Below are positions 8,886-18,725 of a stretch of DNA of 64,000 bases, piece by piece. The stretch's first letter is position 1, and the number at the start of each line of letters is the position of its first letter. Below the pieces are notes generated by a model. The model was not told the DNA's origin and made no database searches. It saw only the letters and a list, made by a program, of their open reading frames with translations. The stretch comes from Microbacterium sp. Nx66 (GTDB lineage Bacteria > Actinomycetota > Actinomycetes > Actinomycetales > Microbacteriaceae), in contig NZ_LR880474.1 in NCBI RefSeq assembly GCF_904066215.1, positions 1,984,001-2,048,000 on the forward strand, in the 5' to 3' direction. Both the position numbers and the translations under genes were made by a program.

Positions 8886-10754
8886 CTACTTCTTGTCCTT
8901 GGTCTCGACGTCGCCGGAGAGCGCGGCGATGAACGCCTCCTGGGGGACCTCGACGCGGCCCACCATCTTCATGCGCTTCTTCCCCTCCTTCTGCTTCTCG
9001 AGGAGTTTGCGCTTACGGGTGATGTCACCGCCGTAGCACTTCGCGAGCACGTCCTTGCGGATCGCGCGGATCGTCTCGCGAGCGATGATGCGGGCACCGA
9101 TCGCGGCCTGGATCGGCACCTCGAACTGCTGGCGAGGGATGAGCTTGCGCAGCCGCTCCGCCATCATCGTGCCGTAGGCGTACGCCTTGTCACGGTGCAC
9201 GATCGAGCTGAACGCGTCGACCTTCTCGCCCTGGAGCAGGATGTCGACCTTGACGAGGTCGGCCTCCTGCTGCCCCGAGGGCTCGTAATCCAGGGAGGCG
9301 TAGCCCTGCGTCTTGGACTTGAGCTGGTCGAAGAAGTCGAACACGATCTCGCCGAGCGGCATGTTGTAGCGCAGCTCGACGCGCTCCTCGGAGAAGTACT
9401 CCATGCCGAGCAACGTGCCACGACGCGACTGGCACAGCTCCATGACGGTGCCGACGTAGTCCTTGGGCAACAGGATGGCTGCCTTGACCATGGGCTCCGA
9501 CACCGAGCCGATGCGCCCATCGGGGTACTCGCTCGGGTTCGTGACGGTGACGGTCTCGCCGGTGTCGCTCGTGAGCACCTCGTAGATCACGCTCGGCGCG
9601 GTGGTGATGAGGTCGAGGCCGAACTCCCGCGCGAGGCGCTCGGTCACGATCTCCAGGTGCAGCAGGCCGAGGAAGCCGCAGCGGAATCCGAACCCGAGAG
9701 CCACAGAGGTCTCCGGCTCGTACTGCAGCGAGGCATCGGAGAGCTTCAGCTTGTCGAGCGCCTCGCGCAGTTCCGCGTAGTCGCTGCCGTCGATCGGGTA
9801 GATACCCGAGAAGACCATCGGCTTGGGGTCCGTGTAGCCGGGAAGAGCTTCCGCCGCGGGCTTGCGGGCGTTCGTGATCGTGTCGCCGACCTTCGACTGA
9901 CGCACGTCCTTCACGCCGGTGATGAGGTAGCCCACCTCGCCGACGCCGAGACCCTTGGTGGGAGTGGGCTCCGGGCTCGACACGCCGACCTCGAGAGCCT
10001 CGTGGTTCGCGCCCGTGGACATCATCTGGATGCGCTCGCGGGGCGAGAGGCTGCCGTCGACCATCCGCACGTAGGTGACGACACCGCGGTAGGCGTCGTA
10101 CACGGAATCGAAGATCATGGCGCGCGCCGGTGCGTCCGCGTCCCCGACCGGAGCCGGGATCTCCTCAACGATCCGGTCGAGCAGATCGTCGACCCCCATG
10201 CCGGTCTTCCCCGAGACCCGCAGCACGTCCTCGGGCTTGCCGCCGATGAGCGAGGCGAGCTCCTTCGCGTACTTCTCGGGATCGGCGGCCGGGAGGTCGA
10301 TCTTGTTGAGGACGGGGATGATGTGGAGGTCGTTCTCCAGCGCGAGGTAGAGGTTGGCCAGCGTCTGGGCCTCGATGCCCTGCGCGGCGTCGACGAGGAG
10401 GATGGCGCCCTCGCACGCGGCCAGCGACCGGGACACCTCATACGTGAAGTCCACGTGACCCGGTGTGTCGATCATGTTGAGCGCGAAGACCTCGTCGGCC
10501 CCCTGCGCCTGGGCGAGCGCCCAGGGCATCCGCACCGCCTGGCTCTTGATCGTGATGCCGCGCTCACGCTCGATGTCCATGCGGTCGAGGTACTGGGCAC
10601 GCATGTCCCGCTCCGCGACCACGCCGGTGATCTGGAGCATGCGGTCGGCCAGGGTCGACTTGCCGTGGTCGATGTGGGCGATGATGCAGAAATTGCGGAT
10701 CTGCGCAGCCGGCGTCGCGGCAGGCTGAAGAGGGGTGAGAGCGCGTGGGGACAT
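8886..10754 (-). CDS. lepA: Elongation factor 4 (LepA) back-translocase
   Basis: 622 residues, slightly longer than the usual ~600. G1 is [15 protein letters not shown] (about 27-41), G2 contains the ERGITIK motif, G3 is DTPGHVDF and G4 is NKIDLP. The LepA-specific C-terminal domain (about 500-600) ends with a Lys-rich tail that includes [20 protein letters not shown]. LepA is a ribosomal GTPase active in 30S biogenesis and under stress. On the minus strand a TACAAT hexamer lies nine bases before the ATG, so the leader is very short. Divergent from the ABC importer operon. Confidence 0.97.
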   Translation of the reverse strand: MSPRALTPLQPAATPAAQIRNFCIIAHIDHGKSTLADRMLQITGVVAERDMRAQYLDRMDIERERGITIKSQAVRMPWALAQAQGADEVFALNMIDTPGHVDFTYEVSRSLAACEGAILLVDAAQGIEAQTLANLYLALENDLHIIPVLNKIDLPAADPEKYAKELASLIGGKPEDVLRVSGKTGMGVDDLLDRIVEEIPAPVGDADAPARAMIFDSVYDAYRGVVTYVRMVDGSLSPRERIQMMSTGANHEALEVGVSSPEPTPTKGLGVGEVGYLITGVKDVRQSKVGDTITNARKPAAEALPGYTDPKPMVFSGIYPIDGSDYAELREALDKLKLSDASLQYEPETSVALGFGFRCGFLGLLHLEIVTERLAREFGLDLITTAPSVIYEVLTSDTGETVTVTNPSEYPDGRIGSVSEPMVKAAILLPKDYVGTVMELCQSRRGTLLGMEYFSEERVELRYNMPLGEIVFDFFDQLKSKTQGYASLDYEPSGQQEADLVKVDILLQGEKVDAFSSIVHRDKAYAYGTMMAERLRKLIPRQQFEVPIQAAIGARIIARETIRAIRKDVLAKCYGGDITRKRKLLEKQKEGKKRMKMVGRVEVPQEAFIAALSGDVETKDKK

Positions 10755-10996
10755 GTCCCGTCGATTGTACGGTGAGGGCTCTCATAATCCCCATTCGGGC
10801 GTATCGGTGATAGTCTCCCGAAGTTGCCCGGGATCAATCCGTGACACCGGATCCCGTAAGCGATACGACTCCGTCACAGACTCCGTGAGGGCTGTCGCGT
10901 CGCGCGGAACGGCGGATGACACCCGATCATCCGCCCGGCTCAGCGTTGCGTCGGCAGACCCCGAGCGCGTCTGGAGAAGAGAAAGACAAATCCCCC
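10755..10996. other. Divergent intergenic region between lepA and the ABC importer
   Basis: About 240 bp. It holds the lepA -10 (TACAAT on the minus strand at about 10764-10769) and, on the plus strand, a TAGTCT hexamer near 10812-10817 that may serve the transporter. It also contains the uncertain N-terminal extension (10916-10996) of the first permease. No RNA gene or strong hairpin was seen. Confidence 0.4.
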
Positions 10997-11980
10997 TTGA
11001 TCAAGTACCTCGCGCGCCGTGCCCTCGGCTGGCTGCTCATGATCGTGGTCGCGACGAACCTCACCTACTTCCTCGCGTGGGGCTTCCTCGATCCGCGCAG
11101 CAACTATGTGGGTCGTCGCCCTCCGCTCACCGAAGAGCAGATCGTGAACACCCTCGCTCCCCGCAACCTGAGCGACACCGTCCCGCTCATCGAGCGGTGG
11201 TGGACCTGGTTCACCGGCATCCTCCTCCGCTGGGACTGGGGCGTGAGCCCGACCGGGGGTTCCGTCAACGAGCAGGTCGCCTACCGCATGTGGGTCAGCG
11301 CAGAGCTCGTCCTCGGGGCGACGATCCTCACGACGGTCCTCGGCATCGCGCTCGGCGTCTACACCGCGTCTCGGCAGTACAAGCTCGCCGACCGCATCGG
11401 CCAGGCCACGAGCATCATCACGCTCAACATCCCGATCGTCGTCGCGGCCTTCGCGATCGTCCTCCTCGCGATCGGCCTGAACAACGCCACCGGCACCCGC
11501 ATCTTCTACGTGACCGGCAACGCGAGCCAAGGCGTCGAGGGTTTCTTCCCCACGCTCATAGACGTGTTGCAACACCTGACGCTGCCGACGATCGCGCTGG
11601 TGCTCACCGGCTACGCCAGCATCCATTTCCTGCAGCGATCGCTCCTCCTGGACAACATCAACGCCGACTACGTCCGGACGGCCCGCGCGAAGGGCCTGAC
11701 CAAGCAGCAGGCCATCCGGAAGCACGCACTTCGGACGTCGCTCATCCCCGTCGCCACGCAGGTCGCCTTCACGATCCCCGCGATCTTCACCGGAGCGGTG
11801 CTGACCGAGACGATCTTCGCGTGGAACGGCATGGGCCGGTACTTCATCGAGACCATCACCAAGAACGACATCCACGGAACCGTCGCGATCGCCGCCTTCG
11901 GTGCGGTCCTCACGGCGATCGGCGCCATCCTCGCCGACATCGCCGTCGTCGTCCTCGACCCGCGCGTGAGAGTGAGCTGA
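10997..11980 (+). CDS. ABC transporter permease (DppB/OppB-like)
   Basis: About 327 residues from TTG 10997 (reads IKYLARRALGWLLMIVVATN after the start). The first membrane segment begins almost at once, as expected for the N-TM domain of DppB/OppB permeases. Periplasmic-side residues and five more segments follow, and the EAA-type loop is seen as NADYVRTARAKGLTKQQAI. An ATG at 10916 would add 27 polar residues and cannot be excluded. First gene of a permease-permease-ATPase-binding protein operon for peptides or related solutes; the substrate is not readable. Confidence 0.88.
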   Translation: MIKYLARRALGWLLMIVVATNLTYFLAWGFLDPRSNYVGRRPPLTEEQIVNTLAPRNLSDTVPLIERWWTWFTGILLRWDWGVSPTGGSVNEQVAYRMWVSAELVLGATILTTVLGIALGVYTASRQYKLADRIGQATSIITLNIPIVVAAFAIVLLAIGLNNATGTRIFYVTGNASQGVEGFFPTLIDVLQHLTLPTIALVLTGYASIHFLQRSLLLDNINADYVRTARAKGLTKQQAIRKHALRTSLIPVATQVAFTIPAIFTGAVLTETIFAWNGMGRYFIETITKNDIHGTVAIAAFGAVLTAIGAILADIAVVVLDPRVRVS

Positions 11981-11981
11981 C

Positions 11982-12920
11982 ATGAGCACCGACATGCTCG
12001 ACCCGACCATCCACCCGGAGCCGGAGACCGCCGGCCCGGAGACCACCCGCGTCGCCACCAAGCGGCTGTCGAAGTGGACGCTGTACTGGCGACGCTTCTC
12101 CCGGAACCGCGGAGCCCTCATCGGCCTCGTGATCTTCGTCGTCCTCGTGCTGTTCGCCATCCTCGGGCCCTTCATCGCCCGGTACGACCACATCGAACTC
12201 GACTTCCTGAACCTCAGCACTCCCCCGTCCGCGGAACACTGGTTCGGCACGAACAACGCCGGAAACGACCTCTTCGCCCAGGTCGCCGTCGGCCTGCAGC
12301 GGTCGCTCATGATCGCCATCACCGTCTCCGTCGGCGTCACGATCGTGTCCGCGCTCGTCGGCACGGCCGCGGCCTACTTCGGCGGCTGGACGGAGCGCAT
12401 CTCGCTCCTGGTCATCCACTTCATGATGGTGATCCCGAGCTTCCTCATCCTCGCGATGATCTCGAACAAGGCCGGCGGCGACTGGCGCGTCATCGCCCTC
12501 ATCATGATCTTCGTGATCGGGTGGTACTTCCCCGCCCGCGTCATCTGGACGATGGCCCTGTCGCTCCGCGAGCGCGAGTACGTCAGTGCCTCCCGGTACA
12601 TGGGCGTCGGCGGCATGCGCATCGTGCTCCGCCACCTCCTGCCCAACATCGGCTCTCTCCTCGTCATCAACTTCACCCTCGGCGTCGTCAACGCCGTGGT
12701 GACGGAGACGGGCCTGTCCTTCCTGGGCTTCGGCGTCAAGATCCCCGACGTGTCGCTCGGTGCCCTCATCGGCGCCGGCTCGAGCTCGTTGACCACGGCG
12801 CCCTGGCTGTTCTACTTCCCGGCGGCGGCGCTGACTCTGCTCACCGTGTCGATGGCGCTCATCGCCGACGGCCTGCGCGACGCCCTCGATCCCACCTCGG
12901 CTGCTGGAGGCCGCGCATGA
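11982..12920 (+). CDS. ABC transporter permease (DppC/OppC-like)
   Basis: 312 residues. A soluble N-terminal tail of about 30 residues is followed by the OppC-type N-terminal segment (RRFSRNRGALIGLVIFVVLV) and the BPD_transp_1 domain, whose EAA loop reads REREYVSASRYMGVGGMRIV. It pairs with the upstream permease to form the membrane channel. It starts one base after the upstream stop, and its own stop overlaps the ATPase start in an ATGA, indicating tight translational coupling. Confidence 0.93.
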   Translation: MSTDMLDPTIHPEPETAGPETTRVATKRLSKWTLYWRRFSRNRGALIGLVIFVVLVLFAILGPFIARYDHIELDFLNLSTPPSAEHWFGTNNAGNDLFAQVAVGLQRSLMIAITVSVGVTIVSALVGTAAAYFGGWTERISLLVIHFMMVIPSFLILAMISNKAGGDWRVIALIMIFVIGWYFPARVIWTMALSLREREYVSASRYMGVGGMRIVLRHLLPNIGSLLVINFTLGVVNAVVTETGLSFLGFGVKIPDVSLGALIGAGSSSLTTAPWLFYFPAAALTLLTVSMALIADGLRDALDPTSAAGGRA

Positions 12921-14845
12921 CCAACGTCCTCTCCGTCCGCGACCTCAAGGTCAGCTTCGCCTCCGAGGCCGGCCGCGTCGACGCCGTCCGCGGCGTCTCC
13001 TTCGACCTCGAAGCCGGCAAGACCCTCGGCATCGTCGGCGAATCCGGCTCCGGCAAGTCCGTGACCTCGCTCGCGATCATGGGTCTCCTCGACGAGAACG
13101 CCAAGGTCACCGGCTCGATCATGTATGACGGGAAGGAACTCGTCGGCATGAGCGACAAGCAGCTGTCGGTCATCCGCGGCAACGGCATGTCGATGGTCTT
13201 CCAGGACCCGCTGACCTCGCTCACGCCGGTCTACACGGTCGGCGATCAGCTCATCGAGGCCCTCACGGTCCACCGCGGCCTGTCCAAGAAGGACGCCTGG
13301 GACCGCTCCGTCGAGCTGCTCAAGCTCGTCGGCATCACCGAGCCCGAGCGGCGGATGAAGTCCTTCCCGCACGAGTTCTCCGGAGGCATGCGGCAGCGTG
13401 TCGTCATCGCCATCGCGATGGCCAACGATCCGAAGCTCATCATCTGCGACGAGCCCACCACGGCCCTCGACGTCACCATCCAGGCGCAGATCCTCGACCT
13501 CATCGAGAAGGCGCAGGACGAGACCGGCGCCGCGGTGATCATGATCACGCACGACATGGGCGTGGTCGCCCGCACCGCCGACGACGTGCTCGTGATGTAC
13601 GCCGGCAAGCCCGTGGAGCACGCGCCCGTGCGCGAGCTGTTCCACAAGACCCGCATGCCGTACTCGATCGGTCTGCTCGGCGCCATCCCGCGCGTGGACA
13701 AGGCCGAGAAGGAGCCGCTGACCCCCATCAAGGGGAACCCGCCGCTGCTCATCAACCTCCCGGACGCCTGCCCGTTCGCCGACCGCTGCCCGATCGTCAT
13801 GGACGCCTGCCGCGCCAAGGAGCCCGAGCTGCTCCCCGTGCCGACGGGCTCGGGCGACCTGCATCAGGCGGCCTGCATCCGCGCGCACGAGATCGAGGAC
13901 GGCGGCCTCCTCGGTGGCCTGCCCGTCTACCCCGTCCGCCCCGTCCCGGAGAGCGACCTCACACGGACGCCGCGCGAGGAGCGGCCGATCACGCTCGAGG
14001 TGAAGAACCTCCGCAAGACGTTCCCGTTGGTCAAGGGCGCGTTCCTGAAGCGCAAGGTCGGCGAGGTCCAGGCGATCAAGGGCATCAGCTTCGACGTGCG
14101 CGAGGGCGAGACGATGGCCATCGTCGGCGAGTCGGGCTCGGGCAAGACGACGACGCTGCTGCAGATCATGGACATGGTCAAGCAGACCGAGGGCGACATC
14201 GTCATCGCCGGCACCAGTGTCAACGACATCCACAGCCGCAAGGTCGAGCGCGCCCTGCGCCGCGACATCCAGATCGTCTTCCAGGACCCGATGGGAGCCC
14301 TCGACCCGCGCATGACGGTGGCCGACATCATCTCGGAGCCGCTCTTCGCGATCGGCACTCCCAAGGAGGAGGCGCACCGGCGGGTGGACGAGCTCATGGA
14401 CCTCGTCGGGCTCAACCCCGCGCACAGCGACCGCTTCCCGCAGGCGTTCTCGGGCGGTCAGCGGCAGCGCATCGGCATCGCCCGGGCCCTGTCGACGAAC
14501 CCCAAGATCGTCGTGCTCGACGAGCCGGTGTCCGCGCTCGACGTCTCGATCCAAGCCGGCGTCATCAACCTGCTCGACGAACTCAAGACCAAGCTCGGGC
14601 TCTCGTACCTCTTCGTCGCGCACGACCTCTCGGTAGTGCGTCACATCGCCGACCGCGTGGCCGTGATGTACCTCGGCGAGTTCGTGGAGCACGGCGACGT
14701 CGACCAGGTCTTCGACGACCCGCAGCACCCGTACACGAAGGCGCTGCTGTCGGCGATCCCCGTGCCGGATCCCGACATCGAGCGCACCCGCGAGCGGGTG
14801 GTCTTCGACGCCGAGACGATGTCGACGAAGCCCGCGACGGTCTGA
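12917..14845 (+). CDS. Dipeptide-type ABC transporter, fused double ATP-binding protein (DppD-DppF fusion)
   Basis: 642 residues from ATG 12917. Two complete nucleotide-binding domains lie in one chain. The first (1-270) has Walker A GESGSGKSVT, signature FSGGMRQRVV and Walker B IICDEPTTALD, and ends with an oligopeptide C-terminal Cys-rich block (CPFADRCPIVMDAC). The second (about 350-620) has GESGSGKTTT, FSGGQRQRIG and VVLDEPVSALD. E. coli encodes these as two genes; the fusion is common in actinobacteria. The second half lacks the Cys-rich block. It powers import by the two upstream permeases, with the binding protein encoded downstream. Confidence 0.95.
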   Translation: MTNVLSVRDLKVSFASEAGRVDAVRGVSFDLEAGKTLGIVGESGSGKSVTSLAIMGLLDENAKVTGSIMYDGKELVGMSDKQLSVIRGNGMSMVFQDPLTSLTPVYTVGDQLIEALTVHRGLSKKDAWDRSVELLKLVGITEPERRMKSFPHEFSGGMRQRVVIAIAMANDPKLIICDEPTTALDVTIQAQILDLIEKAQDETGAAVIMITHDMGVVARTADDVLVMYAGKPVEHAPVRELFHKTRMPYSIGLLGAIPRVDKAEKEPLTPIKGNPPLLINLPDACPFADRCPIVMDACRAKEPELLPVPTGSGDLHQAACIRAHEIEDGGLLGGLPVYPVRPVPESDLTRTPREERPITLEVKNLRKTFPLVKGAFLKRKVGEVQAIKGISFDVREGETMAIVGESGSGKTTTLLQIMDMVKQTEGDIVIAGTSVNDIHSRKVERALRRDIQIVFQDPMGALDPRMTVADIISEPLFAIGTPKEEAHRRVDELMDLVGLNPAHSDRFPQAFSGGQRQRIGIARALSTNPKIVVLDEPVSALDVSIQAGVINLLDELKTKLGLSYLFVAHDLSVVRHIADRVAVMYLGEFVEHGDVDQVFDDPQHPYTKALLSAIPVPDPDIERTRERVVFDAETMSTKPATV

Positions 14846-14897
14846 CCCGAAACCATGCGCCCGTTCCTGGTCACCGTCCGATAACGGTTAGGCGGCA

Positions 14898-14926
14898 TTC
14901 ACCGCAGTGCGGTGTACCGGGATAAA
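14898..14926 (+). promoter_or_regulatory. Candidate promoter of the substrate-binding protein gene
   Basis: TTCACC (14898-14903), a 17-base spacer and GATAAA (14921-14926) resemble a housekeeping promoter. An inverted repeat CACCGC-AGT-GCGGTG (14900-14914) overlaps the -35 and could be an operator. A small hairpin CGCC-GAAA-GGCG (about 14953-14964) precedes the GAAAGGAG ribosome site. The arrangement suggests that the abundant binding protein is transcribed separately from the upstream operon. Confidence 0.5.
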
Positions 14927-14976
14927 GCTCGAACTAGTCTTCCCTTTATGAAACGCCGAAAGGCGAAAGGAGCACC

Positions 14977-16689
14977 ATGAAGAACAAGAAGTTGCTGGGG
15001 GCGGTCGCGATCGGCGGCGCCCTCGCACTCGCCCTCGCGGGCTGCGCGAGCGGTTCCGGGAACACCGGTGGCGGGGACAACGGCGAGAAGGTCGAGACCA
15101 AGACCGCCGACTACAACCCGCAGGACCGCAGCAACCTCCAGGAAGGTGGCGAGGTCAACTTCCCCATCAACGAGATCCCGGAGCAGCTGAACGGCTTCAA
15201 CAGCGATGCCAGTGCTGACACCGCTCGCCTGTGGTCGTGGTACATGCCGCAGATCCTCCTGGTCTCGCCGGAGGGCGAGGTCACGAAGAACGACGCCTAC
15301 CTCGATGCGTACGAGATCGGCGAGGAGGATGGCAACACGACCATCACCTTCACGTTCAAGGACGAGGCGCACTTCAACGACGGCACCGACATGGACTGGA
15401 CGTCCATCGACGCCACGTGGAAGGCCAACCGCTCCTACGACGAGGGCTTCAACCCGAACGCGACCGACGGCTACAAGCAGATCAAGACCGTCGAGCAGGG
15501 TGACACCGCGAAGACCGCCGTCGTGACGTTCGACGGCATCTACGCCTGGCCGTCCATGGCGTTCCTCACGGGTGGCGTCCTGCACCCGGACATCGCCGAC
15601 CCGGCCGTGTTCAACGAGGCCTTCATCGGCAACATGCACCCCGAGTGGGGCGCCGGCCCGTACACCGTCGACACGTTCGACGCGAACGGCGGCTTCGTCT
15701 CGTTCAAGCCGAACCCCGAGTGGTGGGGCAACGCGCCGCTGCTCGACACGGTCACCTTCACGGCCATGGAGCCCGACGCCTCGATCAACGCCTTCAAGAA
15801 CGGCGAGATCGACATGGTGGGCGCCAACACCAACGACCGCCTGAAGCAGGTCCAGGAAGTGGACGACACCGTCGTCCGCCGTGCGCAGCAGACCGCCAAG
15901 ACGGTCCTGCTCGTCGACGCCGACAAGCCGCAGTTCGAGGACATCGACGTGCGCAAGGCGTTCTTCCTCGGCGTGAACGTCGACCAGCAGAAGCAGATCG
16001 CGTGGAACGGCCTCGGCTACGAGGAGCCGGTCGCCGGTTCGCTCAACCTGTACTCGTTCCAGGACGGCTACAAGGACTCGTTCGCCGAAGCCGGTCTGAA
16101 GCACGACGTCGAGGGCGCCAAGAAGCTCCTCGACGACGCCGGCTGGACCGAGGGCGAGGACGGCATCCGCGAGAAGGATGGCGAGAAGCTCTCCGTCACG
16201 TTCCCGATCTTCGGTGAGGACCCGACCATCGAGGCCCTCGCGAAGTCGCTGCAGGCGCAGCAGAAGGAGATCGGCATCGACCTCAAGATCGATGTCCGCG
16301 CCTCCGCCGACTTCTCCAGCGACTTCACCACGAAGAACTGGGACGTCGTCTCGCTCCGCTTCACCGACTCCGACCCGTTCGGCCCGGCCTGGTTCTGCCA
16401 GCTCTACTGCTCGGACAGCGGTCTGAACCTGTCGGCGACCGGCACGGAGGAGATCGACAAGCAGATCGCCGACGAGGTCGAGAGCCAGAAGGACGCGGAG
16501 TCCTGGACCACCGCGGCGATGGACCTCGAGCCGAAGATCATCGAGCAGACGTGGGGCCTCATCCCGCTGTACAGCGGCCCCTCGATCTACGTGGTCAAGA
16601 ACGGCCTGGCGAACCTCACTCCGGAGCCCTACGTCGGTCTCGACCTGTTCGGTGTCACGCCGGTCGAGAACGTCGGCTGGGAGAAGTAA
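14977..16689 (+). CDS. ABC transporter substrate-binding lipoprotein, family 5 (peptide type)
   Basis: 570 residues. A short signal peptide (MKNKKLLGAVAIGGALALAL) is followed by the lipobox LAGCAS, so Cys23 should be lipidated and the protein anchored outside the membrane. The SBP_bac_5 region spans roughly 90-480. Family 5 proteins deliver peptides, nickel or opines. A strong GAAAGGAG ribosome site lies seven bases before ATG. Placed last in the cluster, behind its own candidate promoter and before a terminator hairpin. Two Cys near 455-460 (WFCQLYC) may form a disulfide. The ligand is unknown. Confidence 0.94.
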   Translation: MKNKKLLGAVAIGGALALALAGCASGSGNTGGGDNGEKVETKTADYNPQDRSNLQEGGEVNFPINEIPEQLNGFNSDASADTARLWSWYMPQILLVSPEGEVTKNDAYLDAYEIGEEDGNTTITFTFKDEAHFNDGTDMDWTSIDATWKANRSYDEGFNPNATDGYKQIKTVEQGDTAKTAVVTFDGIYAWPSMAFLTGGVLHPDIADPAVFNEAFIGNMHPEWGAGPYTVDTFDANGGFVSFKPNPEWWGNAPLLDTVTFTAMEPDASINAFKNGEIDMVGANTNDRLKQVQEVDDTVVRRAQQTAKTVLLVDADKPQFEDIDVRKAFFLGVNVDQQKQIAWNGLGYEEPVAGSLNLYSFQDGYKDSFAEAGLKHDVEGAKKLLDDAGWTEGEDGIREKDGEKLSVTFPIFGEDPTIEALAKSLQAQQKEIGIDLKIDVRASADFSSDFTTKNWDVVSLRFTDSDPFGPAWFCQLYCSDSGLNLSATGTEEIDKQIADEVESQKDAESWTTAAMDLEPKIIEQTWGLIPLYSGPSIYVVKNGLANLTPEPYVGLDLFGVTPVENVGWEK

Positions 16690-16713
16690 CACTCTCTGAC
16701 ACATCTCGTGTCG

Positions 16714-16748
16714 AAGCGGGGTCGGTGGTCCATCCACCGGCCCCGCTT
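16714..16748 (+). terminator. Terminator hairpin after the ABC importer
   Basis: AAGCGGGGTCGGTGG and CCACCGGCCCCGCTT form a 15-bp stem with one G-T pair and a 5-base loop (TCCAT), followed by CCTTAT. The uridine run is weak, but the stem is very stable. Confidence 0.8.
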
Positions 16749-16751
16749 CCT

Positions 16752-16766
16752 TATGCTGGAGGCGTG
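16752..16766 (+). promoter_or_regulatory. Leaderless promoter-start module (TATGCT-N6-GTG)
   Basis: TATGCT at 16752-16757, six bases, then the GTG start of the hydrolase gene. It supports this GTG as the real start even though no well-spaced ribosome site exists. Confidence 0.6.
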
Positions 16767-17495
16767 ACCGTCCAGACCGTCCTCGTGCACGGCATCCGCA
16801 CGTCGGCCACCATGTGGCGGTCGCAGGTCGAGTACCTGGAGGCGCACGGACACCCCGTCACCGCCGTCGACCTCCCCGGCCACGGCAGCCGGATGGACGA
16901 GGACTTCACCCTTCACGAGGCGCTGCACACGATCGACGCGGCCGTCCGCGCCGCCGCGGAGAAGGGCCCCGTCCTGCTGGTCGGCCACTCGATGGGCGGG
17001 CTGCTCTCCCTCGCGTACACCGGCGGGGCCGAGCCTCCCCCTGTCGACGGACTCGTCGCCGCCGCGTGCACGTCGCTCCCCCGCGGCCCCGGGCTGCGTG
17101 CCTATCGGCTGTTCGCCCGGGCCGTCGACTCCCTGCCGGACCGCGGCATGTGGCTGACGCAGCGGATGCTCGCCGCGACGATCCCCGAGGACAACCGCGG
17201 CGACTTCTCCGCCGGAGGATACGCGCTCGACATCCAGGACCAGACGCTCCGCAGCCTCGCCGCCCTGAACGTCGCCGCCGCGGTCCCGCGGATCCGGGTA
17301 CCCCTGTGGTTCGTGAACGGCCAGTACGATCAGCTCCGGCTGAACGAGCCCCTGTTCCGGCGCCTGGCCCCGCAGGCGGAACTCATCGTCGTGCCGCGGA
17401 CCACGCACCTGCTCACCGCCATGCGTCCGCGGGTGTTCAACGCCGTCCTCGCCCTCGCGATCGCGACGATCGAGGAGCGCGCGGCGTCACGCTGA
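16764..17495 (+). CDS. Alpha/beta hydrolase fold protein
   Basis: 243 residues from GTG 16764. It shows HG near the N terminus (LVHGIRTSATMW), the nucleophile elbow GHSMGG (Ser at about 74) and a late histidine in PRTTHLLTAM, with an Asp in NGQYDQLR, giving a plausible Ser-Asp-His triad. No signal peptide. The substrate is unknown; esterase, lipase or haloperoxidase-like activities are all possible. The gene lies just behind the importer terminator with its own leaderless-type promoter. The 3' end overlaps the convergent MFS gene by 9 bases. Confidence 0.85.
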   Translation: MTVQTVLVHGIRTSATMWRSQVEYLEAHGHPVTAVDLPGHGSRMDEDFTLHEALHTIDAAVRAAAEKGPVLLVGHSMGGLLSLAYTGGAEPPPVDGLVAAACTSLPRGPGLRAYRLFARAVDSLPDRGMWLTQRMLAATIPEDNRGDFSAGGYALDIQDQTLRSLAALNVAAAVPRIRVPLWFVNGQYDQLRLNEPLFRRLAPQAELIVVPRTTHLLTAMRPRVFNAVLALAIATIEERAASR

Positions 17496-18725
17496 GGACA
17501 CCCGCGGCCGCGCGGCAGCGGTGAGCGCTCCCCCGACGAGCGACAGGATGGCCGCCGCCAGGAAGACGAGCCAGAACCCGCCGGCCAGGGCGACGAGTCC
17601 TGCGCCGAGCACGGGCCCGATGAGCTGTCCGAGGGCGGCGGTCACGTTCACGATTCCGAGATCGCGCGCGTGATCCTGCTCATCCGGGAGCAGATCGGCG
17701 GCGAACGCGAGGCCCACCGTAGAGAAGGCGCCGTAGCCGACGCCCATGAGCGCGGCGGCCACCATCGTCATCTCGAAGGTCGGTGCGGCCACGATCACCA
17801 CACCCGACGCCGCCTGCACGACCGTGGCCCCCACGGCGAGCCGGCGCCGCTCTCCGGTGCGGTCGGAGACGATTCCGGTGATCACGGAGGCGAGCACCAC
17901 GAAGACCGTGTAGACGACGATCAGCAGGAGGAGGTTGTCCTGTGCGGTCGTGCTCTCCTGTCCGAGGCCGTGGAGGAGGAAGAAGAGGAACAGCGCCGTG
18001 CCGAGGGCGTTGCCAATGTTGGTGACGAGTCGTCCGGAGAGCATCCAGGCGAAGTCGCGGTCGCGGAGCGACGCCAGGCGGGGCCGCCCGATGCGCTGAG
18101 GACGCATCGCCTCCGTGCTCGGCGGGTCCGGCAGCAGCAGCGCCGCCGCGACGCCGACCACCGCGATGATGCCGGCGAGGAGCAGATACCCGGCGACGAT
18201 GTCGAGGCCCAGCAGCACGACGAGCCCGACCCCCAGCACGATCCCGACCGCCTGGCTCGACCCGACCGCGGCGGACGCGGCACCGCGCTGCGTCGTCGGG
18301 AGCTGGTCGGCGATGAGCGCGGTGAACGCGGCGGAGGAGACGGCGACGCCGATCGAGACGCCGACCCAGCCGGCGCCGACTGCCCATGGGCCCTCGGCGA
18401 ACCCGGTGAGGACGAGACAGACGGCCGTGAGCGCGACCCCTCCCAGAGCCCATGGCCGCCGCCGGTGCGCGCCGGCGCGGGCTCGATCCGAGAGCGCCCC
18501 GGCGAGCGGCCCGGCGACGACGCCGGCGAGACCACCCACTCCGAGCACGATCCCGGAGGAGACGACGCCGCGGATCCAGTCGTCCTCCGGAGTGTCGAGC
18601 TGCAGCGGGAGAAGGAGCTGGACCGGGGTGAGCTGGACGGTCCAGATGGCGAGCCAGGCGAGCGTGAACAGCGACATCCAGCGAAGACCGGCGCGGCGGG
18701 CGATGAGGCCCGGAGTACCGGTCAT
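17487..18725 (-). CDS. MFS transporter
   Basis: 412 residues with about 12 hydrophobic segments in two blocks of six. The MFS loop 2-3 signature is seen as GPLAGALSDRARAGAHRRRP (about 72-91) and a second-half counterpart as GIVSDRTGERRRLAV. The start overlaps the stop of the GH1 beta-glucosidase (ATGA), so the two are co-translated, and a sugar or glycoside substrate is a reasonable guess, although the sequence also resembles drug-efflux members. It ends convergently with the hydrolase gene. Confidence 0.88.
   Translation of the reverse strand: MTGTPGLIARRAGLRWMSLFTLAWLAIWTVQLTPVQLLLPLQLDTPEDDWIRGVVSSGIVLGVGGLAGVVAGPLAGALSDRARAGAHRRRPWALGGVALTAVCLVLTGFAEGPWAVGAGWVGVSIGVAVSSAAFTALIADQLPTTQRGAASAAVGSSQAVGIVLGVGLVVLLGLDIVAGYLLLAGIIAVVGVAAALLLPDPPSTEAMRPQRIGRPRLASLRDRDFAWMLSGRLVTNIGNALGTALFLFFLLHGLGQESTTAQDNLLLLIVVYTVFVVLASVITGIVSDRTGERRRLAVGATVVQAASGVVIVAAPTFEMTMVAAALMGVGYGAFSTVGLAFAADLLPDEQDHARDLGIVNVTAALGQLIGPVLGAGLVALAGGFWLVFLAAAILSLVGGALTAAARPRVSSA

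Noticed and set aside
8784..10775. A 663-codon plus-strand frame opposite lepA
   Set aside because: It lies antisense to the whole of a highly conserved gene; no domain and skewed composition.
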